The position numbers and the translations under genes were made by a program. From NCBI GenBank assembly GCA_015062005.1, contig SUVL01000017.1, forward strand, positions 1 to 57,460: a stretch of DNA of 57,460 nt, read 5' to 3'. How positions within the stretch are numbered: position 1 is the first letter of the stretch; each line of letters starts with the position of its first letter. Source of the DNA: Akkermansiaceae bacterium (GTDB lineage: Bacteria; Verrucomicrobiota; Verrucomicrobiia; Verrucomicrobiales; Akkermansiaceae). The notes below the pieces were generated by a model. The model saw only the letters and a list, made by a program, of their open reading frames with translations. It made no database searches and was not told where the DNA came from. Of this stretch, positions 42,758 to 50,682 are shown in pieces.

Positions 42758-43645
42758 ATGGCCAGGCAAGCATTAGGAAAGGGGCTGGGCGCCCTCATCA
42801 TGAAGAAGCAGGAGACGTCTGCACATTCGCCCGTAAGCGTTGTGACAGAAGGAGACCGTGTCATTCAGGCCAATGTCAGAGATATCAAGGCTTCCCCTTT
42901 CCAGCCGCGTCGGCGCTTTGACGAAGAACAGATTGAAGAACTTGCAACCTCCATACGCGAACGAGGCCTCATTCAGCCTCTTGTGGTACGCAAGGTCGGC
43001 GGTGCATTCGAGCTCATCGCCGGTGAACGCCGCTTGCGCGCTGTCACCAGGCTGGGAATGTCCACGGTCAAGGTTGTAGTGCATGAAGCAACTGACCAGG
43101 AGGTTGCAGAGCTGGCGCTTATTGAAAACCTTCAACGCGCCGACCTCACACCTCTGGAAGAGGCAGAACAATACCGGCTCCTGCAGGAAAAGTTCGGCAT
43201 GAAGCAGGAAACCATTGCCCAGCATGTAGGCAAATCCCGCGCCGTCATTGCTAATATGGTGCGCCTGCTCGACCTTGCCCCGGAGGTACGCAACATGCTT
43301 GACCAGCAGCAGATAACCGTTGGTCACGCCAAGGTGCTGCTCCAACTGAAGGAATCAATGCAGCAGACTCTTGCCGCCCAGCGGGTTGCCCGCAACTCCA
43401 TGACTGTGCGACAGACCGAACAATTGGTTCGCAACCTGCTGAATCCGCAGGAAACACCTCCCAGGGAAATTCCCCAGCTTCCGGACGCCTACGCCCGTGT
43501 CTGTAACCAGCTTTCTCGCGATTTCGGCACACGCGTCAATATCGCCATGAAAGGCAAGAATAACGGCGTCATCGAAATTCCCTACGCAGGCCGCGAAGAC
43601 CTGGTGCGAATCCTCCAGATTTTCGGTATCAGCGAAAGCCTGTAA
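42758..43645 (+). CDS. parB: Chromosome-partitioning protein ParB
   Basis: The 295-residue protein starts MARQALGKGLGALI, the typical ParB opening. The N-terminal CTPase fold has the GERRLRA box, and the helix-turn-helix reads TIAQHVGKSRAVIANMVRLL. The C-terminal dimer domain closes the protein. ParB loads on parS sites near the origin and spreads as a CTP-dependent clamp. No parA gene and no parS-like 16-bp palindrome (TGTTTCACGTGAAACA type) was seen nearby. The next gene starts on the last base of its stop (TAATG), an unusual partner. Confidence 0.94.
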   Translation: MARQALGKGLGALIMKKQETSAHSPVSVVTEGDRVIQANVRDIKASPFQPRRRFDEEQIEELATSIRERGLIQPLVVRKVGGAFELIAGERRLRAVTRLGMSTVKVVVHEATDQEVAELALIENLQRADLTPLEEAEQYRLLQEKFGMKQETIAQHVGKSRAVIANMVRLLDLAPEVRNMLDQQQITVGHAKVLLQLKESMQQTLAAQRVARNSMTVRQTEQLVRNLLNPQETPPREIPQLPDAYARVCNQLSRDFGTRVNIAMKGKNNGVIEIPYAGREDLVRILQIFGISESL

Positions 43646-44571
43646 TGCTGCGCCTCCTTCTGCCCCTTTTTGCGCTCAGTGCGCTCTGCTGCTGCGATGA
43701 AAGAGCCGCAGACCAGCCCCTCCAGCCAACCAGCAGCCCCGCCCCGGTTGAGTGGGTTGACTCACCTGAGTTCAGTGGGCACAACGCCTACACGCACTGT
43801 GCTGCCATCTGTGCCTTGGGTCCTCGCTACAGCGGCTCAGCAGCATATGAAGCGCAACTCTCCTATCTCGAAAAGCATTTGCACGCTGCTGGCTGGAAAA
43901 CGGCCCGAGACACCTTCACTGCCCCTAATGGCACAAAGATGTGTAACCTGCGGGCCTTCAAAACCAACCAGCCTGCCCCCCTACTCCTCAGCTGTCATAT
44001 CGACACCAAGATTAACGTATCCCCCGATTTTGTAAGTGCAGATGATGGAGCCAGCGGAGCAGCTGTGCTGATTGAACTTGCCCGGGTGCTGGGTGATTTT
44101 CCAGTAGAGCTGATTTTCCTGGACGGCGAAGAGGCTTTTGCCCCAAGCATGAGTGAAACGGACGGTTTGTACGGCTCAAAATTCGATGTCGCCCGCCGCA
44201 ACGGAAAATTACCCCGCTGGCAGATTAACCTGGACATGGTAGGTGGCCGCAACAAAACAATAGCCATTCCTTCTCTTGATACCTCTGATTTCATGTATGC
44301 GCAGTACGCAGATGCCATTCGCGCACTGGGCTTCTCTGAGGAACACTGGACAGTCTGGCCCGGGGGCTACCTGGATGACCACGTGCCCTACCTGGAAGCC
44401 GGCGTTGACTCCCTGAATCTGATTGCCGTCTTCAGCGGCAGCAACTGGTGGCACACGCCCCGGGACAACATGAATCGAATCTGCCCCCGCTCCCTTCATG
44501 AAAGCGGAATCATAACCCTGCAGCTCATCCGGCAGTTGCTCAGCGGGAAAGAATCTTCAGACGCTCAATAA
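43645..44571 (+). CDS. M28-family lipoprotein, glutaminyl-peptide cyclotransferase-like
   Basis: The 308-residue protein has a Cys-rich signal peptide (ALSALCCC) and is probably a lipoprotein. Its zinc-hydrolase fold shows SCHIDTK, ADDGASGAAVLIELAR, FLDGEEAF, NLDMVGG and WWHTPRDNMNRI. DDHVPYLEAGVDSLNLI matches glutaminyl cyclases more than aminopeptidases. Glutaminyl cyclases convert N-terminal Gln to pyroglutamate in exported proteins. Start overlaps the parB stop by one base. The 3' end overlaps the convergent PDZ gene by 32 bp. Confidence 0.85.
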   Translation: MLRLLLPLFALSALCCCDERAADQPLQPTSSPAPVEWVDSPEFSGHNAYTHCAAICALGPRYSGSAAYEAQLSYLEKHLHAAGWKTARDTFTAPNGTKMCNLRAFKTNQPAPLLLSCHIDTKINVSPDFVSADDGASGAAVLIELARVLGDFPVELIFLDGEEAFAPSMSETDGLYGSKFDVARRNGKLPRWQINLDMVGGRNKTIAIPSLDTSDFMYAQYADAIRALGFSEEHWTVWPGGYLDDHVPYLEAGVDSLNLIAVFSGSNWWHTPRDNMNRICPRSLHESGIITLQLIRQLLSGKESSDAQ

Positions 44572-45322
44572 CCCCCTCCGGAACGCCTTTTCGCTCATCC
44601 GGCGTGTTGAGAGGCCACATACCCTCCGCCACCTCGCACTTGAGATCCGCATAAGCCGTAAGTCTCAAGTTTTTACCCGCCACATCCCCACAAAGCTCCA
44701 GTATTCTCTTTTCATCCTTGAAGCGCATGAAAACCTCACCAGCTTCTTCAGAGTTCCATTCCTTTGTCTTTTGGGGATTGGCATCTTTTGCAAGATTACA
44801 AATCGATTTCAGAGCGGCCGTCACAACTGCCGGTTCAAAATCTTCTTTCAGTTTAGTTAACTGCTGCAGAATAATTTGGCGCTGCACTGACATATCAGCA
44901 AGTATTTTCTGAGGAACAGAGGCAGGTTCTGCATACGAAAATAATCCTAACGCATTCGCTTCCCACCTGGGTCTCGTCTTTTCTTTTCTGTTTGTCAGGT
45001 CCGCTTTAACATCCTGGGAGCGCGTGCCTTCTTTCAGCAGCTTGATGTCAATACCTTTGCCATCCTCTGCCTTTGAAAGCGCCTTTAGCACATCCTCTCG
45101 ACTCGTCACAGCTACCCCGTTGATGCTCTGGAGCACATCGCCAACAGTTACTCCGGCAGCGTTAGCTGGGCTACCGGGTTTCACAGCAGTCACAACAACA
45201 CCGTTCCGTGCCGCAGACGGCTCAACCTGCACCCCGAATAGCAACCGGGGCATCGGCAATTCTGCGGCCTGAGCAACCAGCATCGCAGCACTCACCATTA
45301 ATGTCACAAATGGTATCTTCAC
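44540..45322 (-). CDS. Secreted PDZ-domain protein with sigma-locus C-terminal domain
   Basis: The 260-residue protein starts at GTG 45322, which overlaps the upstream stop (GTGA) and has a real Shine-Dalgarno-like GAGGAGG nine bases upstream. A signal peptide (cut near MLVAQA) leads to a PDZ domain (about 25-115; PGSPANAAGVTVGDVLQSIN). The C-terminal ~130 residues run from a helix through LKSICNLAKDA to GVPEGVIERLKIL. They match the C-terminus of the protein at 47222-47959 in order and spacing. PDZ domains bind protein tails; a role as periplasmic sensor for the sigma locus is inferred from the operon. Confidence 0.85.
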   Translation of the reverse strand: MKIPFVTLMVSAAMLVAQAAELPMPRLLFGVQVEPSAARNGVVVTAVKPGSPANAAGVTVGDVLQSINGVAVTSREDVLKALSKAEDGKGIDIKLLKEGTRSQDVKADLTNRKEKTRPRWEANALGLFSYAEPASVPQKILADMSVQRQIILQQLTKLKEDFEPAVVTAALKSICNLAKDANPQKTKEWNSEEAGEVFMRFKDEKRILELCGDVAGKNLRLTAYADLKCEVAEGMWPLNTPDERKGVPEGVIERLKILSR

Positions 45323-46542
45323 AGGTAGTCCTCCTCTTGGATTGTTTCATCGCTGACAGGCACGCGGATAATTGTCTCTGTGCCTTCTACATCCAGTTGC
45401 ATGCAGTCCTCAAACTGAAGCTCTTGCATATCATTTTCCGCACCAAGATCAAGGCTCTTGCATTCTATAACCTCTCGACTTTTCTTAACATCATCGGGAT
45501 TATCAGCCACCGCAAAAAATGGCAGAACCGCTAAGAAAGCCACAGAGGCAGCCACTGTCACAACCCCCGACAGCCAATAAGGATTACGACGCTTTCTTTC
45601 ATATCCTCCTGCGGCCCCAGCAGCTGCTATATGGGCCTCTATCTCCATGCGGGTTCTTTCCTCCTCGGCGGCGGCGGTCATGGCGGCATCTATCCGCTCA
45701 ATCAGACCTTCAGGCACCTCGGCCGGCTCGAACCGGCCCAGGAGTTTCTCCATCTCCATGTCGATTCTTTCCTCCTCGGCGGCGGCGGTCATGGCGGCAT
45801 CTATCCGCTCAATCAGACCTTCAGGCACTTCGGCCGGCTCGAACTGGCCCAGGAGTTTCTCCATCTCCATGTCGATTCTTTCCTCCTCGGCGGCAGCGGT
45901 CATGGCGGCATCTATCCGCTCAATCAGACCTTCAGGCACCTCGGCCGGCTCGAACTGGCCCAGGAGTTTCTCCATCTCCATGTCGATTCTTTCCTCCTCG
46001 GCGGCAGCGGTCATGGCGGCATCTATCCGCTCAATCAGACCTTCAGGCACCTCGGCCGGCTCGAACTGGCCCAGGAGTTTCTCCATCTCCATGTCGATTC
46101 TTTCCTCCTCGGCGGCAGCGGTCATGGCGGCATCTATCCGCTCAATCAGACCTTCAGGCACTTCGGCCGGCTCGAACTGGCCCAGGAGTTTCTCCATCTC
46201 CATGTCGATTCTTTCCTCCTCGGCGGCAGCGGTCATGGCGGCATCTATCCGCTCAATCAGACCTTCAGGCACCTCGGCCGGCTCGAACAGGCTCAGGAGT
46301 TTCTCCATCTCCATGTCGATTCTTTCCTCCTCGGCGGCGGCGGTCATGGCGGCATCTATCCGCTCAATCAGCCCTTCAGGCACCTCGGCCGGCTCAAACT
46401 GGCTCAGGAGTTTCTCCATCTCTGCGCAAATCTGCTCATCATCTTTCACCTGATTCAAGGCGGAAAGAGCACGCGCAGAGATGCCTTCATGCACCCTCCC
46501 TGCTTCCTCTCTTAAGTTTTTGAAATCTGGTGTATTTTTCAT
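45319..46542 (-). CDS. Anti-sigma-like membrane protein with seven 37-residue tandem repeats
   Basis: The 407-residue protein starts 4 bp after the sigma gene. A ~40-residue lead is followed by seven copies of a 37-residue unit (EMEKLLxxFEPAEVPEG, then LIERIDAAMTAAAEEE), identical except for one or two residues each. Then come a basic segment (YERKRRNPY), one transmembrane helix (about 320-340) and an acidic outer tail of about 65 residues. The order of cytoplasmic part, single helix and outer part, plus the place after a sigma factor gene, is that of anti-sigma factors, although no zinc-binding ZAS motif is seen. The repeats would each be a helix-loop-helix unit. Confidence 0.8.
   Translation of the reverse strand: MKNTPDFKNLREEAGRVHEGISARALSALNQVKDDEQICAEMEKLLSQFEPAEVPEGLIERIDAAMTAAAEEERIDMEMEKLLSLFEPAEVPEGLIERIDAAMTAAAEEERIDMEMEKLLGQFEPAEVPEGLIERIDAAMTAAAEEERIDMEMEKLLGQFEPAEVPEGLIERIDAAMTAAAEEERIDMEMEKLLGQFEPAEVPEGLIERIDAAMTAAAEEERIDMEMEKLLGQFEPAEVPEGLIERIDAAMTAAAEEERIDMEMEKLLGRFEPAEVPEGLIERIDAAMTAAAEEERTRMEIEAHIAAAGAAGGYERKRRNPYWLSGVVTVAASVAFLAVLPFFAVADNPDDVKKSREVIECKSLDLGAENDMQELQFEDCMQLDVEGTETIIRVPVSDETIQEEDYL
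45654..46430. repeat. Seven tandem 111-bp direct repeats inside the anti-sigma-like gene
   Basis: The period is exactly 111 bp (37 codons); for example TTCTTT in the unit junction recurs at 45654 and 45765. Copies differ by a few substitutions, mostly at the two residues after LL (SQ, SL, GQ four times, GR). Stops are absent from several other frames, which creates long but spurious reading frames on the opposite strand. Copy-number change by recombination is likely. Confidence 0.9.
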
Positions 46543-46545
46543 AAT

Positions 46546-47112
46546 TTAACGTTCTATTGGATGTTTCTGTAACTCCTCATGCATCTTATCAAATGCATAA
46601 CGCTTTCTCGATGTGATAGTTGACAATTTTTCTCCGGTCATATCCGCAATTTCCTGAAATGTGAGTCCATTGAAATAACGAAGAATGATTACCTCGGCAA
46701 ACTTCGGTTCCAGATTCCGCACCAATTCTTGAACACGCCCCCGCGTATACTCAGCATCAGACGCACAGGAAATCCATGGTGCATCCTCCAGCTCCTCGCC
46801 ATGCGTGGTCTCATAACCGCCGTCGTACTCAACTTCGCGTCCCTTTCGGCGACCAAGATCTACAGCTAAATGACGAATCGCCTTGTAAACGTAAGCGAGC
46901 CACTGTTCAGGGCCACCTTCAAATGTTCCCCTCGTCACGGCTCTTGACAGCTGAATAGAAGCTACCTGGAGCACATCGTCCGCATCCGCCCAGTTGCGGC
47001 ACTGAGCTACGGCAAACAATCGCAATTGGCGCATATTTGCTTTCAGCCAAGCGGACCATTCACCAGATGCTTTTTTCGTTGTTTCTGCGCTCACTGTAGA
47101 TTCGTTTTTCAT
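46546..47112 (-). CDS. ECF-like sigma-70 family factor
   Basis: The 188-residue protein has region 2 (about 20-95: DADDVLQVASIQLSRAV and QWLAYVYKAIRHLAVDLGRR). Region 4 (about 125-180) has EVIILRYFNGLTFQEIADM and the recognition helix STITSRKRYAFDKM. It is cytoplasmic and should direct RNA polymerase to its regulon. It starts the operon with the repeat protein and the PDZ protein. GGAAC, a typical ECF -35 element, lies 23-28 bp upstream of the ATG, which would fit self-activation but is a weak signal. Confidence 0.88.
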   Translation of the reverse strand: MKNESTVSAETTKKASGEWSAWLKANMRQLRLFAVAQCRNWADADDVLQVASIQLSRAVTRGTFEGGPEQWLAYVYKAIRHLAVDLGRRKGREVEYDGGYETTHGEELEDAPWISCASDAEYTRGRVQELVRNLEPKFAEVIILRYFNGLTFQEIADMTGEKLSTITSRKRYAFDKMHEELQKHPIER

Positions 47113-47221
47113 ATTCTTTTGTAATGTTAGCGTTGTTCCAGATGTTTTTTATCTTAAAAATCTTAATTTTTCGAGAAAAAAGTTCTTCCACACCTAAAAA
47201 AACGACATGCGAGAGAGCCTC

Positions 47222-47959
47222 TCAGGGGATATCTTCTGTTTTTTCCCGGATTTTTCTCAAACGCCCAACCACAGATTCCGGAATTTTCACCCACTCATGC
47301 GCTTCATTCAACCCATATACCTCAGTCGTTCCCACGTCATAATCATCCACTTTCAAACTCAGCAGATTATCTTCCCACCTAAGCTCCAGTCCGCCGGCAT
47401 CATCCTCAAAAAATAAAACCACTTTACCTTCTCCTTCAAAAAAACAGGAATTCCCCGATGAATCCGCGTCGGCAACCACTCTGCATATCTCTTGCAGGCT
47501 TTTCGTCAACAGCTCCCTGTTGAATCCCTCTGCCAAGGATACCAGCTGGTTCAATATAGTCATCCGTAGCGAGTTCAGCGTATCTTCTTTTTGTGAGTCT
47601 AATTTCGCAGGGGACGTCTTTGAGGCAATCAACGTGCCGCCATCATCCCAATTTCTCCGGTACAGTATATAATCATCAGTCTCGGTAACACCCAGGTTTC
47701 CGGGTAAACTCAATGTCACCCGGGTTCCGGCGATGAACAATTCCACTCCCTCCTCATATTCAAGTTCGGAAACCGCCAGCTCCACATTCTCGCGTTCCGG
47801 AATCATCCGACCTTCTTTTACCGTGGAATCCACATCTGTCTCCCCACATTCAGACCCGATAAACAAAAGAGCGCAAATAATAAAGATGACCCACGCCGAG
47901 CGCCCGTTCGACCAATGCCGACTGGTTAAGTTTTGCCCGTATCCGTCAGTGCGGTTCAT
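47222..47959 (-). CDS. Membrane-anchored protein sharing the PDZ protein's C-terminal domain
   Basis: The 245-residue protein has a polar N-terminus of about 22 residues, one transmembrane helix (about 23-37, WVIFIICALLFIG) and an outer domain. Its last ~130 residues resemble the end of the PDZ protein: MTILNQLVSLAEGFN, then LQEICRVVADA, KVVLFFEDDAGGLELR, VYGLN and IPESVVGRLRKI. No PDZ domain is present. It lies 40 bp after the truncated sigma-like gene. A possible duplicate of the signalling module, function unknown. Confidence 0.72.
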   Translation of the reverse strand: MNRTDGYGQNLTSRHWSNGRSAWVIFIICALLFIGSECGETDVDSTVKEGRMIPERENVELAVSELEYEEGVELFIAGTRVTLSLPGNLGVTETDDYILYRRNWDDGGTLIASKTSPAKLDSQKEDTLNSLRMTILNQLVSLAEGFNRELLTKSLQEICRVVADADSSGNSCFFEGEGKVVLFFEDDAGGLELRWEDNLLSLKVDDYDVGTTEVYGLNEAHEWVKIPESVVGRLRKIREKTEDIP

Positions 47960-47999
47960 ACCTCTTTGCTATCATATTTCTGAGGTTCTAAACTCTACA

Positions 48000-48350
48000 T
48001 CAAGGCTCTACTCTGGGCGCCAGACCATCCATCTGCTTCTCTGCATCGTATTTTTGCGACACCGTAATACTATCTTCGCTCGCAGGCTGTATAGCCCGGC
48101 AGGCGTTCTTCGCGGCGCATCTATTTCGAATCTCTTTGTATACGTATATCAACCACTGTTTCCGGGTCCCGCAAAGAGCGCCCCTCTCCACCACCCGCAC
48201 CAGTTGAGGCATAACGGCCAGGAGCATTTCATCGGCCTCCTGCAGATTAGGGCACTGAAGGAGCGCCAGCTGTCGCAACGTCGCCACATTCTCCCTGAGC
48301 CACGCAGCCCAGTCAATATTCGTTACGGGTTCTGTCTTGTTTGTATACAT
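48000..48350 (-). CDS. Truncated sigma-factor paralogue with region 2 only
   Basis: The 116-residue protein matches the first half of the sigma factor at 46546-47112: AAWLRENVATLRQLALLQC against SAWLKANMRQLRLFAVAQC, then EADEMLLAVMPQLVRVVERG and KQWLIYVYKEIRNR. The reading frame stops at about the point where region 4 begins (LAPRVEP against LVRNLEP). The 40 bp behind it have no room for region 4 in any frame. Without region 4 it could not recognise a -35 box alone. It is either a decaying duplicate or a stand-alone factor that binds RNA polymerase or the anti-sigma protein. Confidence 0.72.
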   Translation of the reverse strand: MYTNKTEPVTNIDWAAWLRENVATLRQLALLQCPNLQEADEMLLAVMPQLVRVVERGALCGTRKQWLIYVYKEIRNRCAAKNACRAIQPASEDSITVSQKYDAEKQMDGLAPRVEP

Positions 48351-48427
48351 ATTACACCCTGTATAGTATCACAAGCGCAGCTTACCTGCAATTTTATTTA
48401 AAGATTTTCTCATGCCGCCAAAAAATG

Positions 48428-48462
48428 ACGCATGCTTGCAGTGAATTTCACCGCAAGCATGC
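48428..48462 (-). terminator. Intrinsic terminator of aspS
   Basis: Perfect 11-bp stem CGCATGCTTGC/GCAAGCATGCG with a 13-base loop lies 30 bp beyond the aspS stop. On that strand it is followed by TCATTTTTTGG, a good T tract. Confidence 0.85.
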
Positions 48463-48492
48463 GAATACCAGGGAAGAATCAGTGGCCACGCA

Positions 48493-50340
48493 TCAGGCCT
48501 GCTGCTCAGCGGCAGCCTTCTCGGCCTCCAGCTTCTGGCGCAGCTTCTCAGGCAGCTTCACCTGAATGTGCACATCTCGCAGCTGGTTGGGCTCCGCCGG
48601 AGCAGGAGACTCACTCATGAGGTCGGCGCCGCGGTTGTTCTTCGGGAATGCGATAACCTCGCGGATAGAGTCGCACTTGCCGATAAGCATGACCACGCGG
48701 TCCAGACCCAGGGCCAGGCCGCCGTGGGGCGGTGCGCCGAAAGAGAAGGCGGCCAGCAGATGGCCGAACTGCTCCTGAATCGTAGCATCGTCCAGCCCCA
48801 GGGCACGGAACGTAGCATCCTGCAGCTCCTTCTCGTGGATACGGATGGAACCGCCGCCCAGCTCATTGCCGTTGAAGATGACATCGTATGCCTCGGCGCA
48901 GATATCGGTGGAAATCTCACCCTTGAGCACTTTCTCCACATCCTCCGGCACCGGGCGGGTGAAGGGGTGGTGAATGGCGCAGAAGCGCTGCTCCTCTTCA
49001 TCCCAGCCGAAAAGCGGGAAACGGTTCACCCAGAACAGGTCAACCTCATCGTTGCCCTTGAGAATCTCCATGAAATCGGCACAGGCCAGACGCACGCGGC
49101 CAAGGATGGTGCAGCTCTGTTCCCAGGCACCGGCGGCAAAGAATACGCAGTCACCGCTCTCGATGTTGAGGCGCTCCTTCAGAGCCTCAATCTCGGCATC
49201 TGTCAAGCGCTTGGTAATGGGGCTCTTCCAGCCGTCGCGGTCGTTCACATCGCGCACCTTGATGTAGGCCAGGCCCTTGGCCCCGGCCTCGATGGCGGTC
49301 TGGGTGAGGGAATCCACCTGCCCCACGGAAGGATTGAAGCCCTTGGCGTTGATGGCCTTCACCACACCGCCGCTGGCAATGGCGCTGGAGAACACGCGGA
49401 AATCACTGCTGGCGAAAATATCGGAGCAGTCGGTAATCTTCATCTCGAAACGGCGCTCGGGCTTGTCGGAACCGTACTGGTCCATAGCCTCGTGCCAGGT
49501 CATGCGGGGGAACGGAGTCACGATATCGCGCCCCACGGATTCCTTGAACACACGCTTCAGCATGGCCTCAATCCAGCCGTAGATGTCCTCAGGAGTAATG
49601 AAGGAAGCCTCAATATCAATCTGCGTGAACTCAGGCTGGCGGTCGGCGCGGAGGTCTTCGTCGCGGAAGCAGCGGGCCACCTGGAAGTAACGCTCCATGC
49701 CGGCCACCATGAGCAGCTGCTTGTACTGCTGCGGAGCCTGGGGCAGTGCGTAGAACGCACCGGGGGTCAGGCGGCTGGGCACCAGGAAGTCGCGGGCACC
49801 CTCGGGCGTGCTCTTGGAGAGGATGGGAGTCTCAATCTCCAGGAAGCCCTGCTCATCGAGGTAGTCGCGCATGGTCTTGGTGATGCGGTGGCGCAGAATC
49901 ATGTTGCGCTGCATGGCGGGGCGGCGCAGATCCAGGAAACGGTACTTCAGGCGGATATCCTCATTGGCAACGTTACGATCCAGCTGAAACGGCAGCACCG
50001 CAGCGGGGTTCAGCACCGTCAGGGAGGTGGCCTCCACCTCAATTTCACCGGTAGCCAGGTCGGGGTTGGTGGCGTCAATCTCGTCCGTCTTAAGGCGGCG
50101 CACCACCTTGCCGCTCACCTGAATCACGGTCTCCACGCGCAGAGCCTCGGCCTGATTTGCAAGATTAGCGTCAATTTCCGGGTGGAAAACTACCTGGGTC
50201 TTGCCGGCACGGTCGCGGAGGTCGATGAAAATCACACCGCCGTGGTCGCGCACGGTGTCCACCCAGCCGACCAGCGTTACTACCTGGTCTACATGAGCGG
50301 GGCGGAGCTCATCGCACGTATGGGTACGGTAACTGTTCAT
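48493..50340 (-). CDS. aspS: Aspartyl-tRNA synthetase, probably non-discriminating
   Basis: The class II enzyme charges tRNA with aspartate. From ATG 50340 (NSYRTHTCDELRP is the conserved start) it has 615 residues. An OB-fold anticodon domain covers about 1-110, then come the class II motifs (FLDLRRP, RCFRDEDLRADRQPEFTQID), the GAD insertion domain and GLALGLDRVVMLIG (motif 3). Residue 33 in VRDHGGVIF is His where the E. coli tRNA-Asp-specific enzyme has Leu; His here is known from non-discriminating enzymes that also charge tRNA-Asn. That would require GatCAB, not seen in this window. The C-terminus has an added charged tail of about 20 residues. Confidence 0.95.
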   Translation of the reverse strand: MNSYRTHTCDELRPAHVDQVVTLVGWVDTVRDHGGVIFIDLRDRAGKTQVVFHPEIDANLANQAEALRVETVIQVSGKVVRRLKTDEIDATNPDLATGEIEVEATSLTVLNPAAVLPFQLDRNVANEDIRLKYRFLDLRRPAMQRNMILRHRITKTMRDYLDEQGFLEIETPILSKSTPEGARDFLVPSRLTPGAFYALPQAPQQYKQLLMVAGMERYFQVARCFRDEDLRADRQPEFTQIDIEASFITPEDIYGWIEAMLKRVFKESVGRDIVTPFPRMTWHEAMDQYGSDKPERRFEMKITDCSDIFASSDFRVFSSAIASGGVVKAINAKGFNPSVGQVDSLTQTAIEAGAKGLAYIKVRDVNDRDGWKSPITKRLTDAEIEALKERLNIESGDCVFFAAGAWEQSCTILGRVRLACADFMEILKGNDEVDLFWVNRFPLFGWDEEEQRFCAIHHPFTRPVPEDVEKVLKGEISTDICAEAYDVIFNGNELGGGSIRIHEKELQDATFRALGLDDATIQEQFGHLLAAFSFGAPPHGGLALGLDRVVMLIGKCDSIREVIAFPKNNRGADLMSESPAPAEPNQLRDVHIQVKLPEKLRQKLEAEKAAAEQQA

Positions 50341-50603
50341 AATGAGAATATTAAGAAAATATGGAAAGACAACGTTCCCGGAGAAGAACGCAGCGGCGTC
50401 CATTCTACGCTTTCCAACTTAATTGTCAAGCCATTTTCAGGCTCCTTTGCGGCATGCCATATGTGTCCCAAAGATTATGGAAAAATAGTCCTAAACAACA
50501 TAAAGGCATAGTATTCTGTGTGAAAATTCGTAGTGGGGTATCAGACGCCTCACCATCGGCAGTAAGCTTTCATTTGTATTTCTATCGGCGTAAGCCGCTA
50601 ACT

Positions 50604-50639
50604 TTCAATTTGTCAATCGTCAATTGTCAATCGTAAATC
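50604..50639. repeat. Tandem 7-bp repeats upstream of aspS
   Basis: GTCAATC, GTCAATT, GTCAATC, GTAAATC at 50612-50639, preceded by a weaker TCAATTT copy. Third array of 7-bp period in the window, again with its own sequence. Confidence 0.68.
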
Positions 50640-50641
50640 CT

Positions 50642-50665
50642 CGTGTCCCAAATCTTTGGGACACG
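50642..50665. repeat. 24-bp perfect palindrome, copy 2
   Basis: Identical to 5515-5538 (arms CGTGTCCCAAA/TTTGGGACACG, centre TC). It ends 17 bp from the stop of the peptide-transporter ATPase gene and directly follows the heptamer array. Confidence 0.65.
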
Positions 50666-50682
50666 TGTGGCGGCATGCAGAA

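Larger units (their letters stand above)
50341..50682. other. 342-bp intergenic region upstream of aspS with repeats and no gene
   Basis: No coding frame is convincing here. A possible aspS promoter (reverse strand TTGTCT 50367-50372, 16 bp, TATTCT 50345-50350) lies right at the start codon. Then come a decayed half copy of the 24-bp palindrome (GTGTCCCAAAGATTATGG, about 50463-50480), small imperfect hairpins (near 50531-50552 and CGGCGTAAGCCG at 50586-50597), a heptamer array (50604-50639) and the full palindrome (50642-50665). Confidence 0.6.

Noticed and set aside
45519..46523. Three long forward-strand reading frames (up to 334 codons) opposite the anti-sigma-like gene
   Set aside because: They follow from the 111-bp repeat, which is a multiple of three and carries no stop in those frames. 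The products are low-complexity repeats such as HLSAQSDLQ, and no promoter or start context fits.
48568..50511. 647-codon forward reading frame opposite aspS
   Set aside because: aspS is unambiguous on the reverse strand, and the forward product has no family resemblance.
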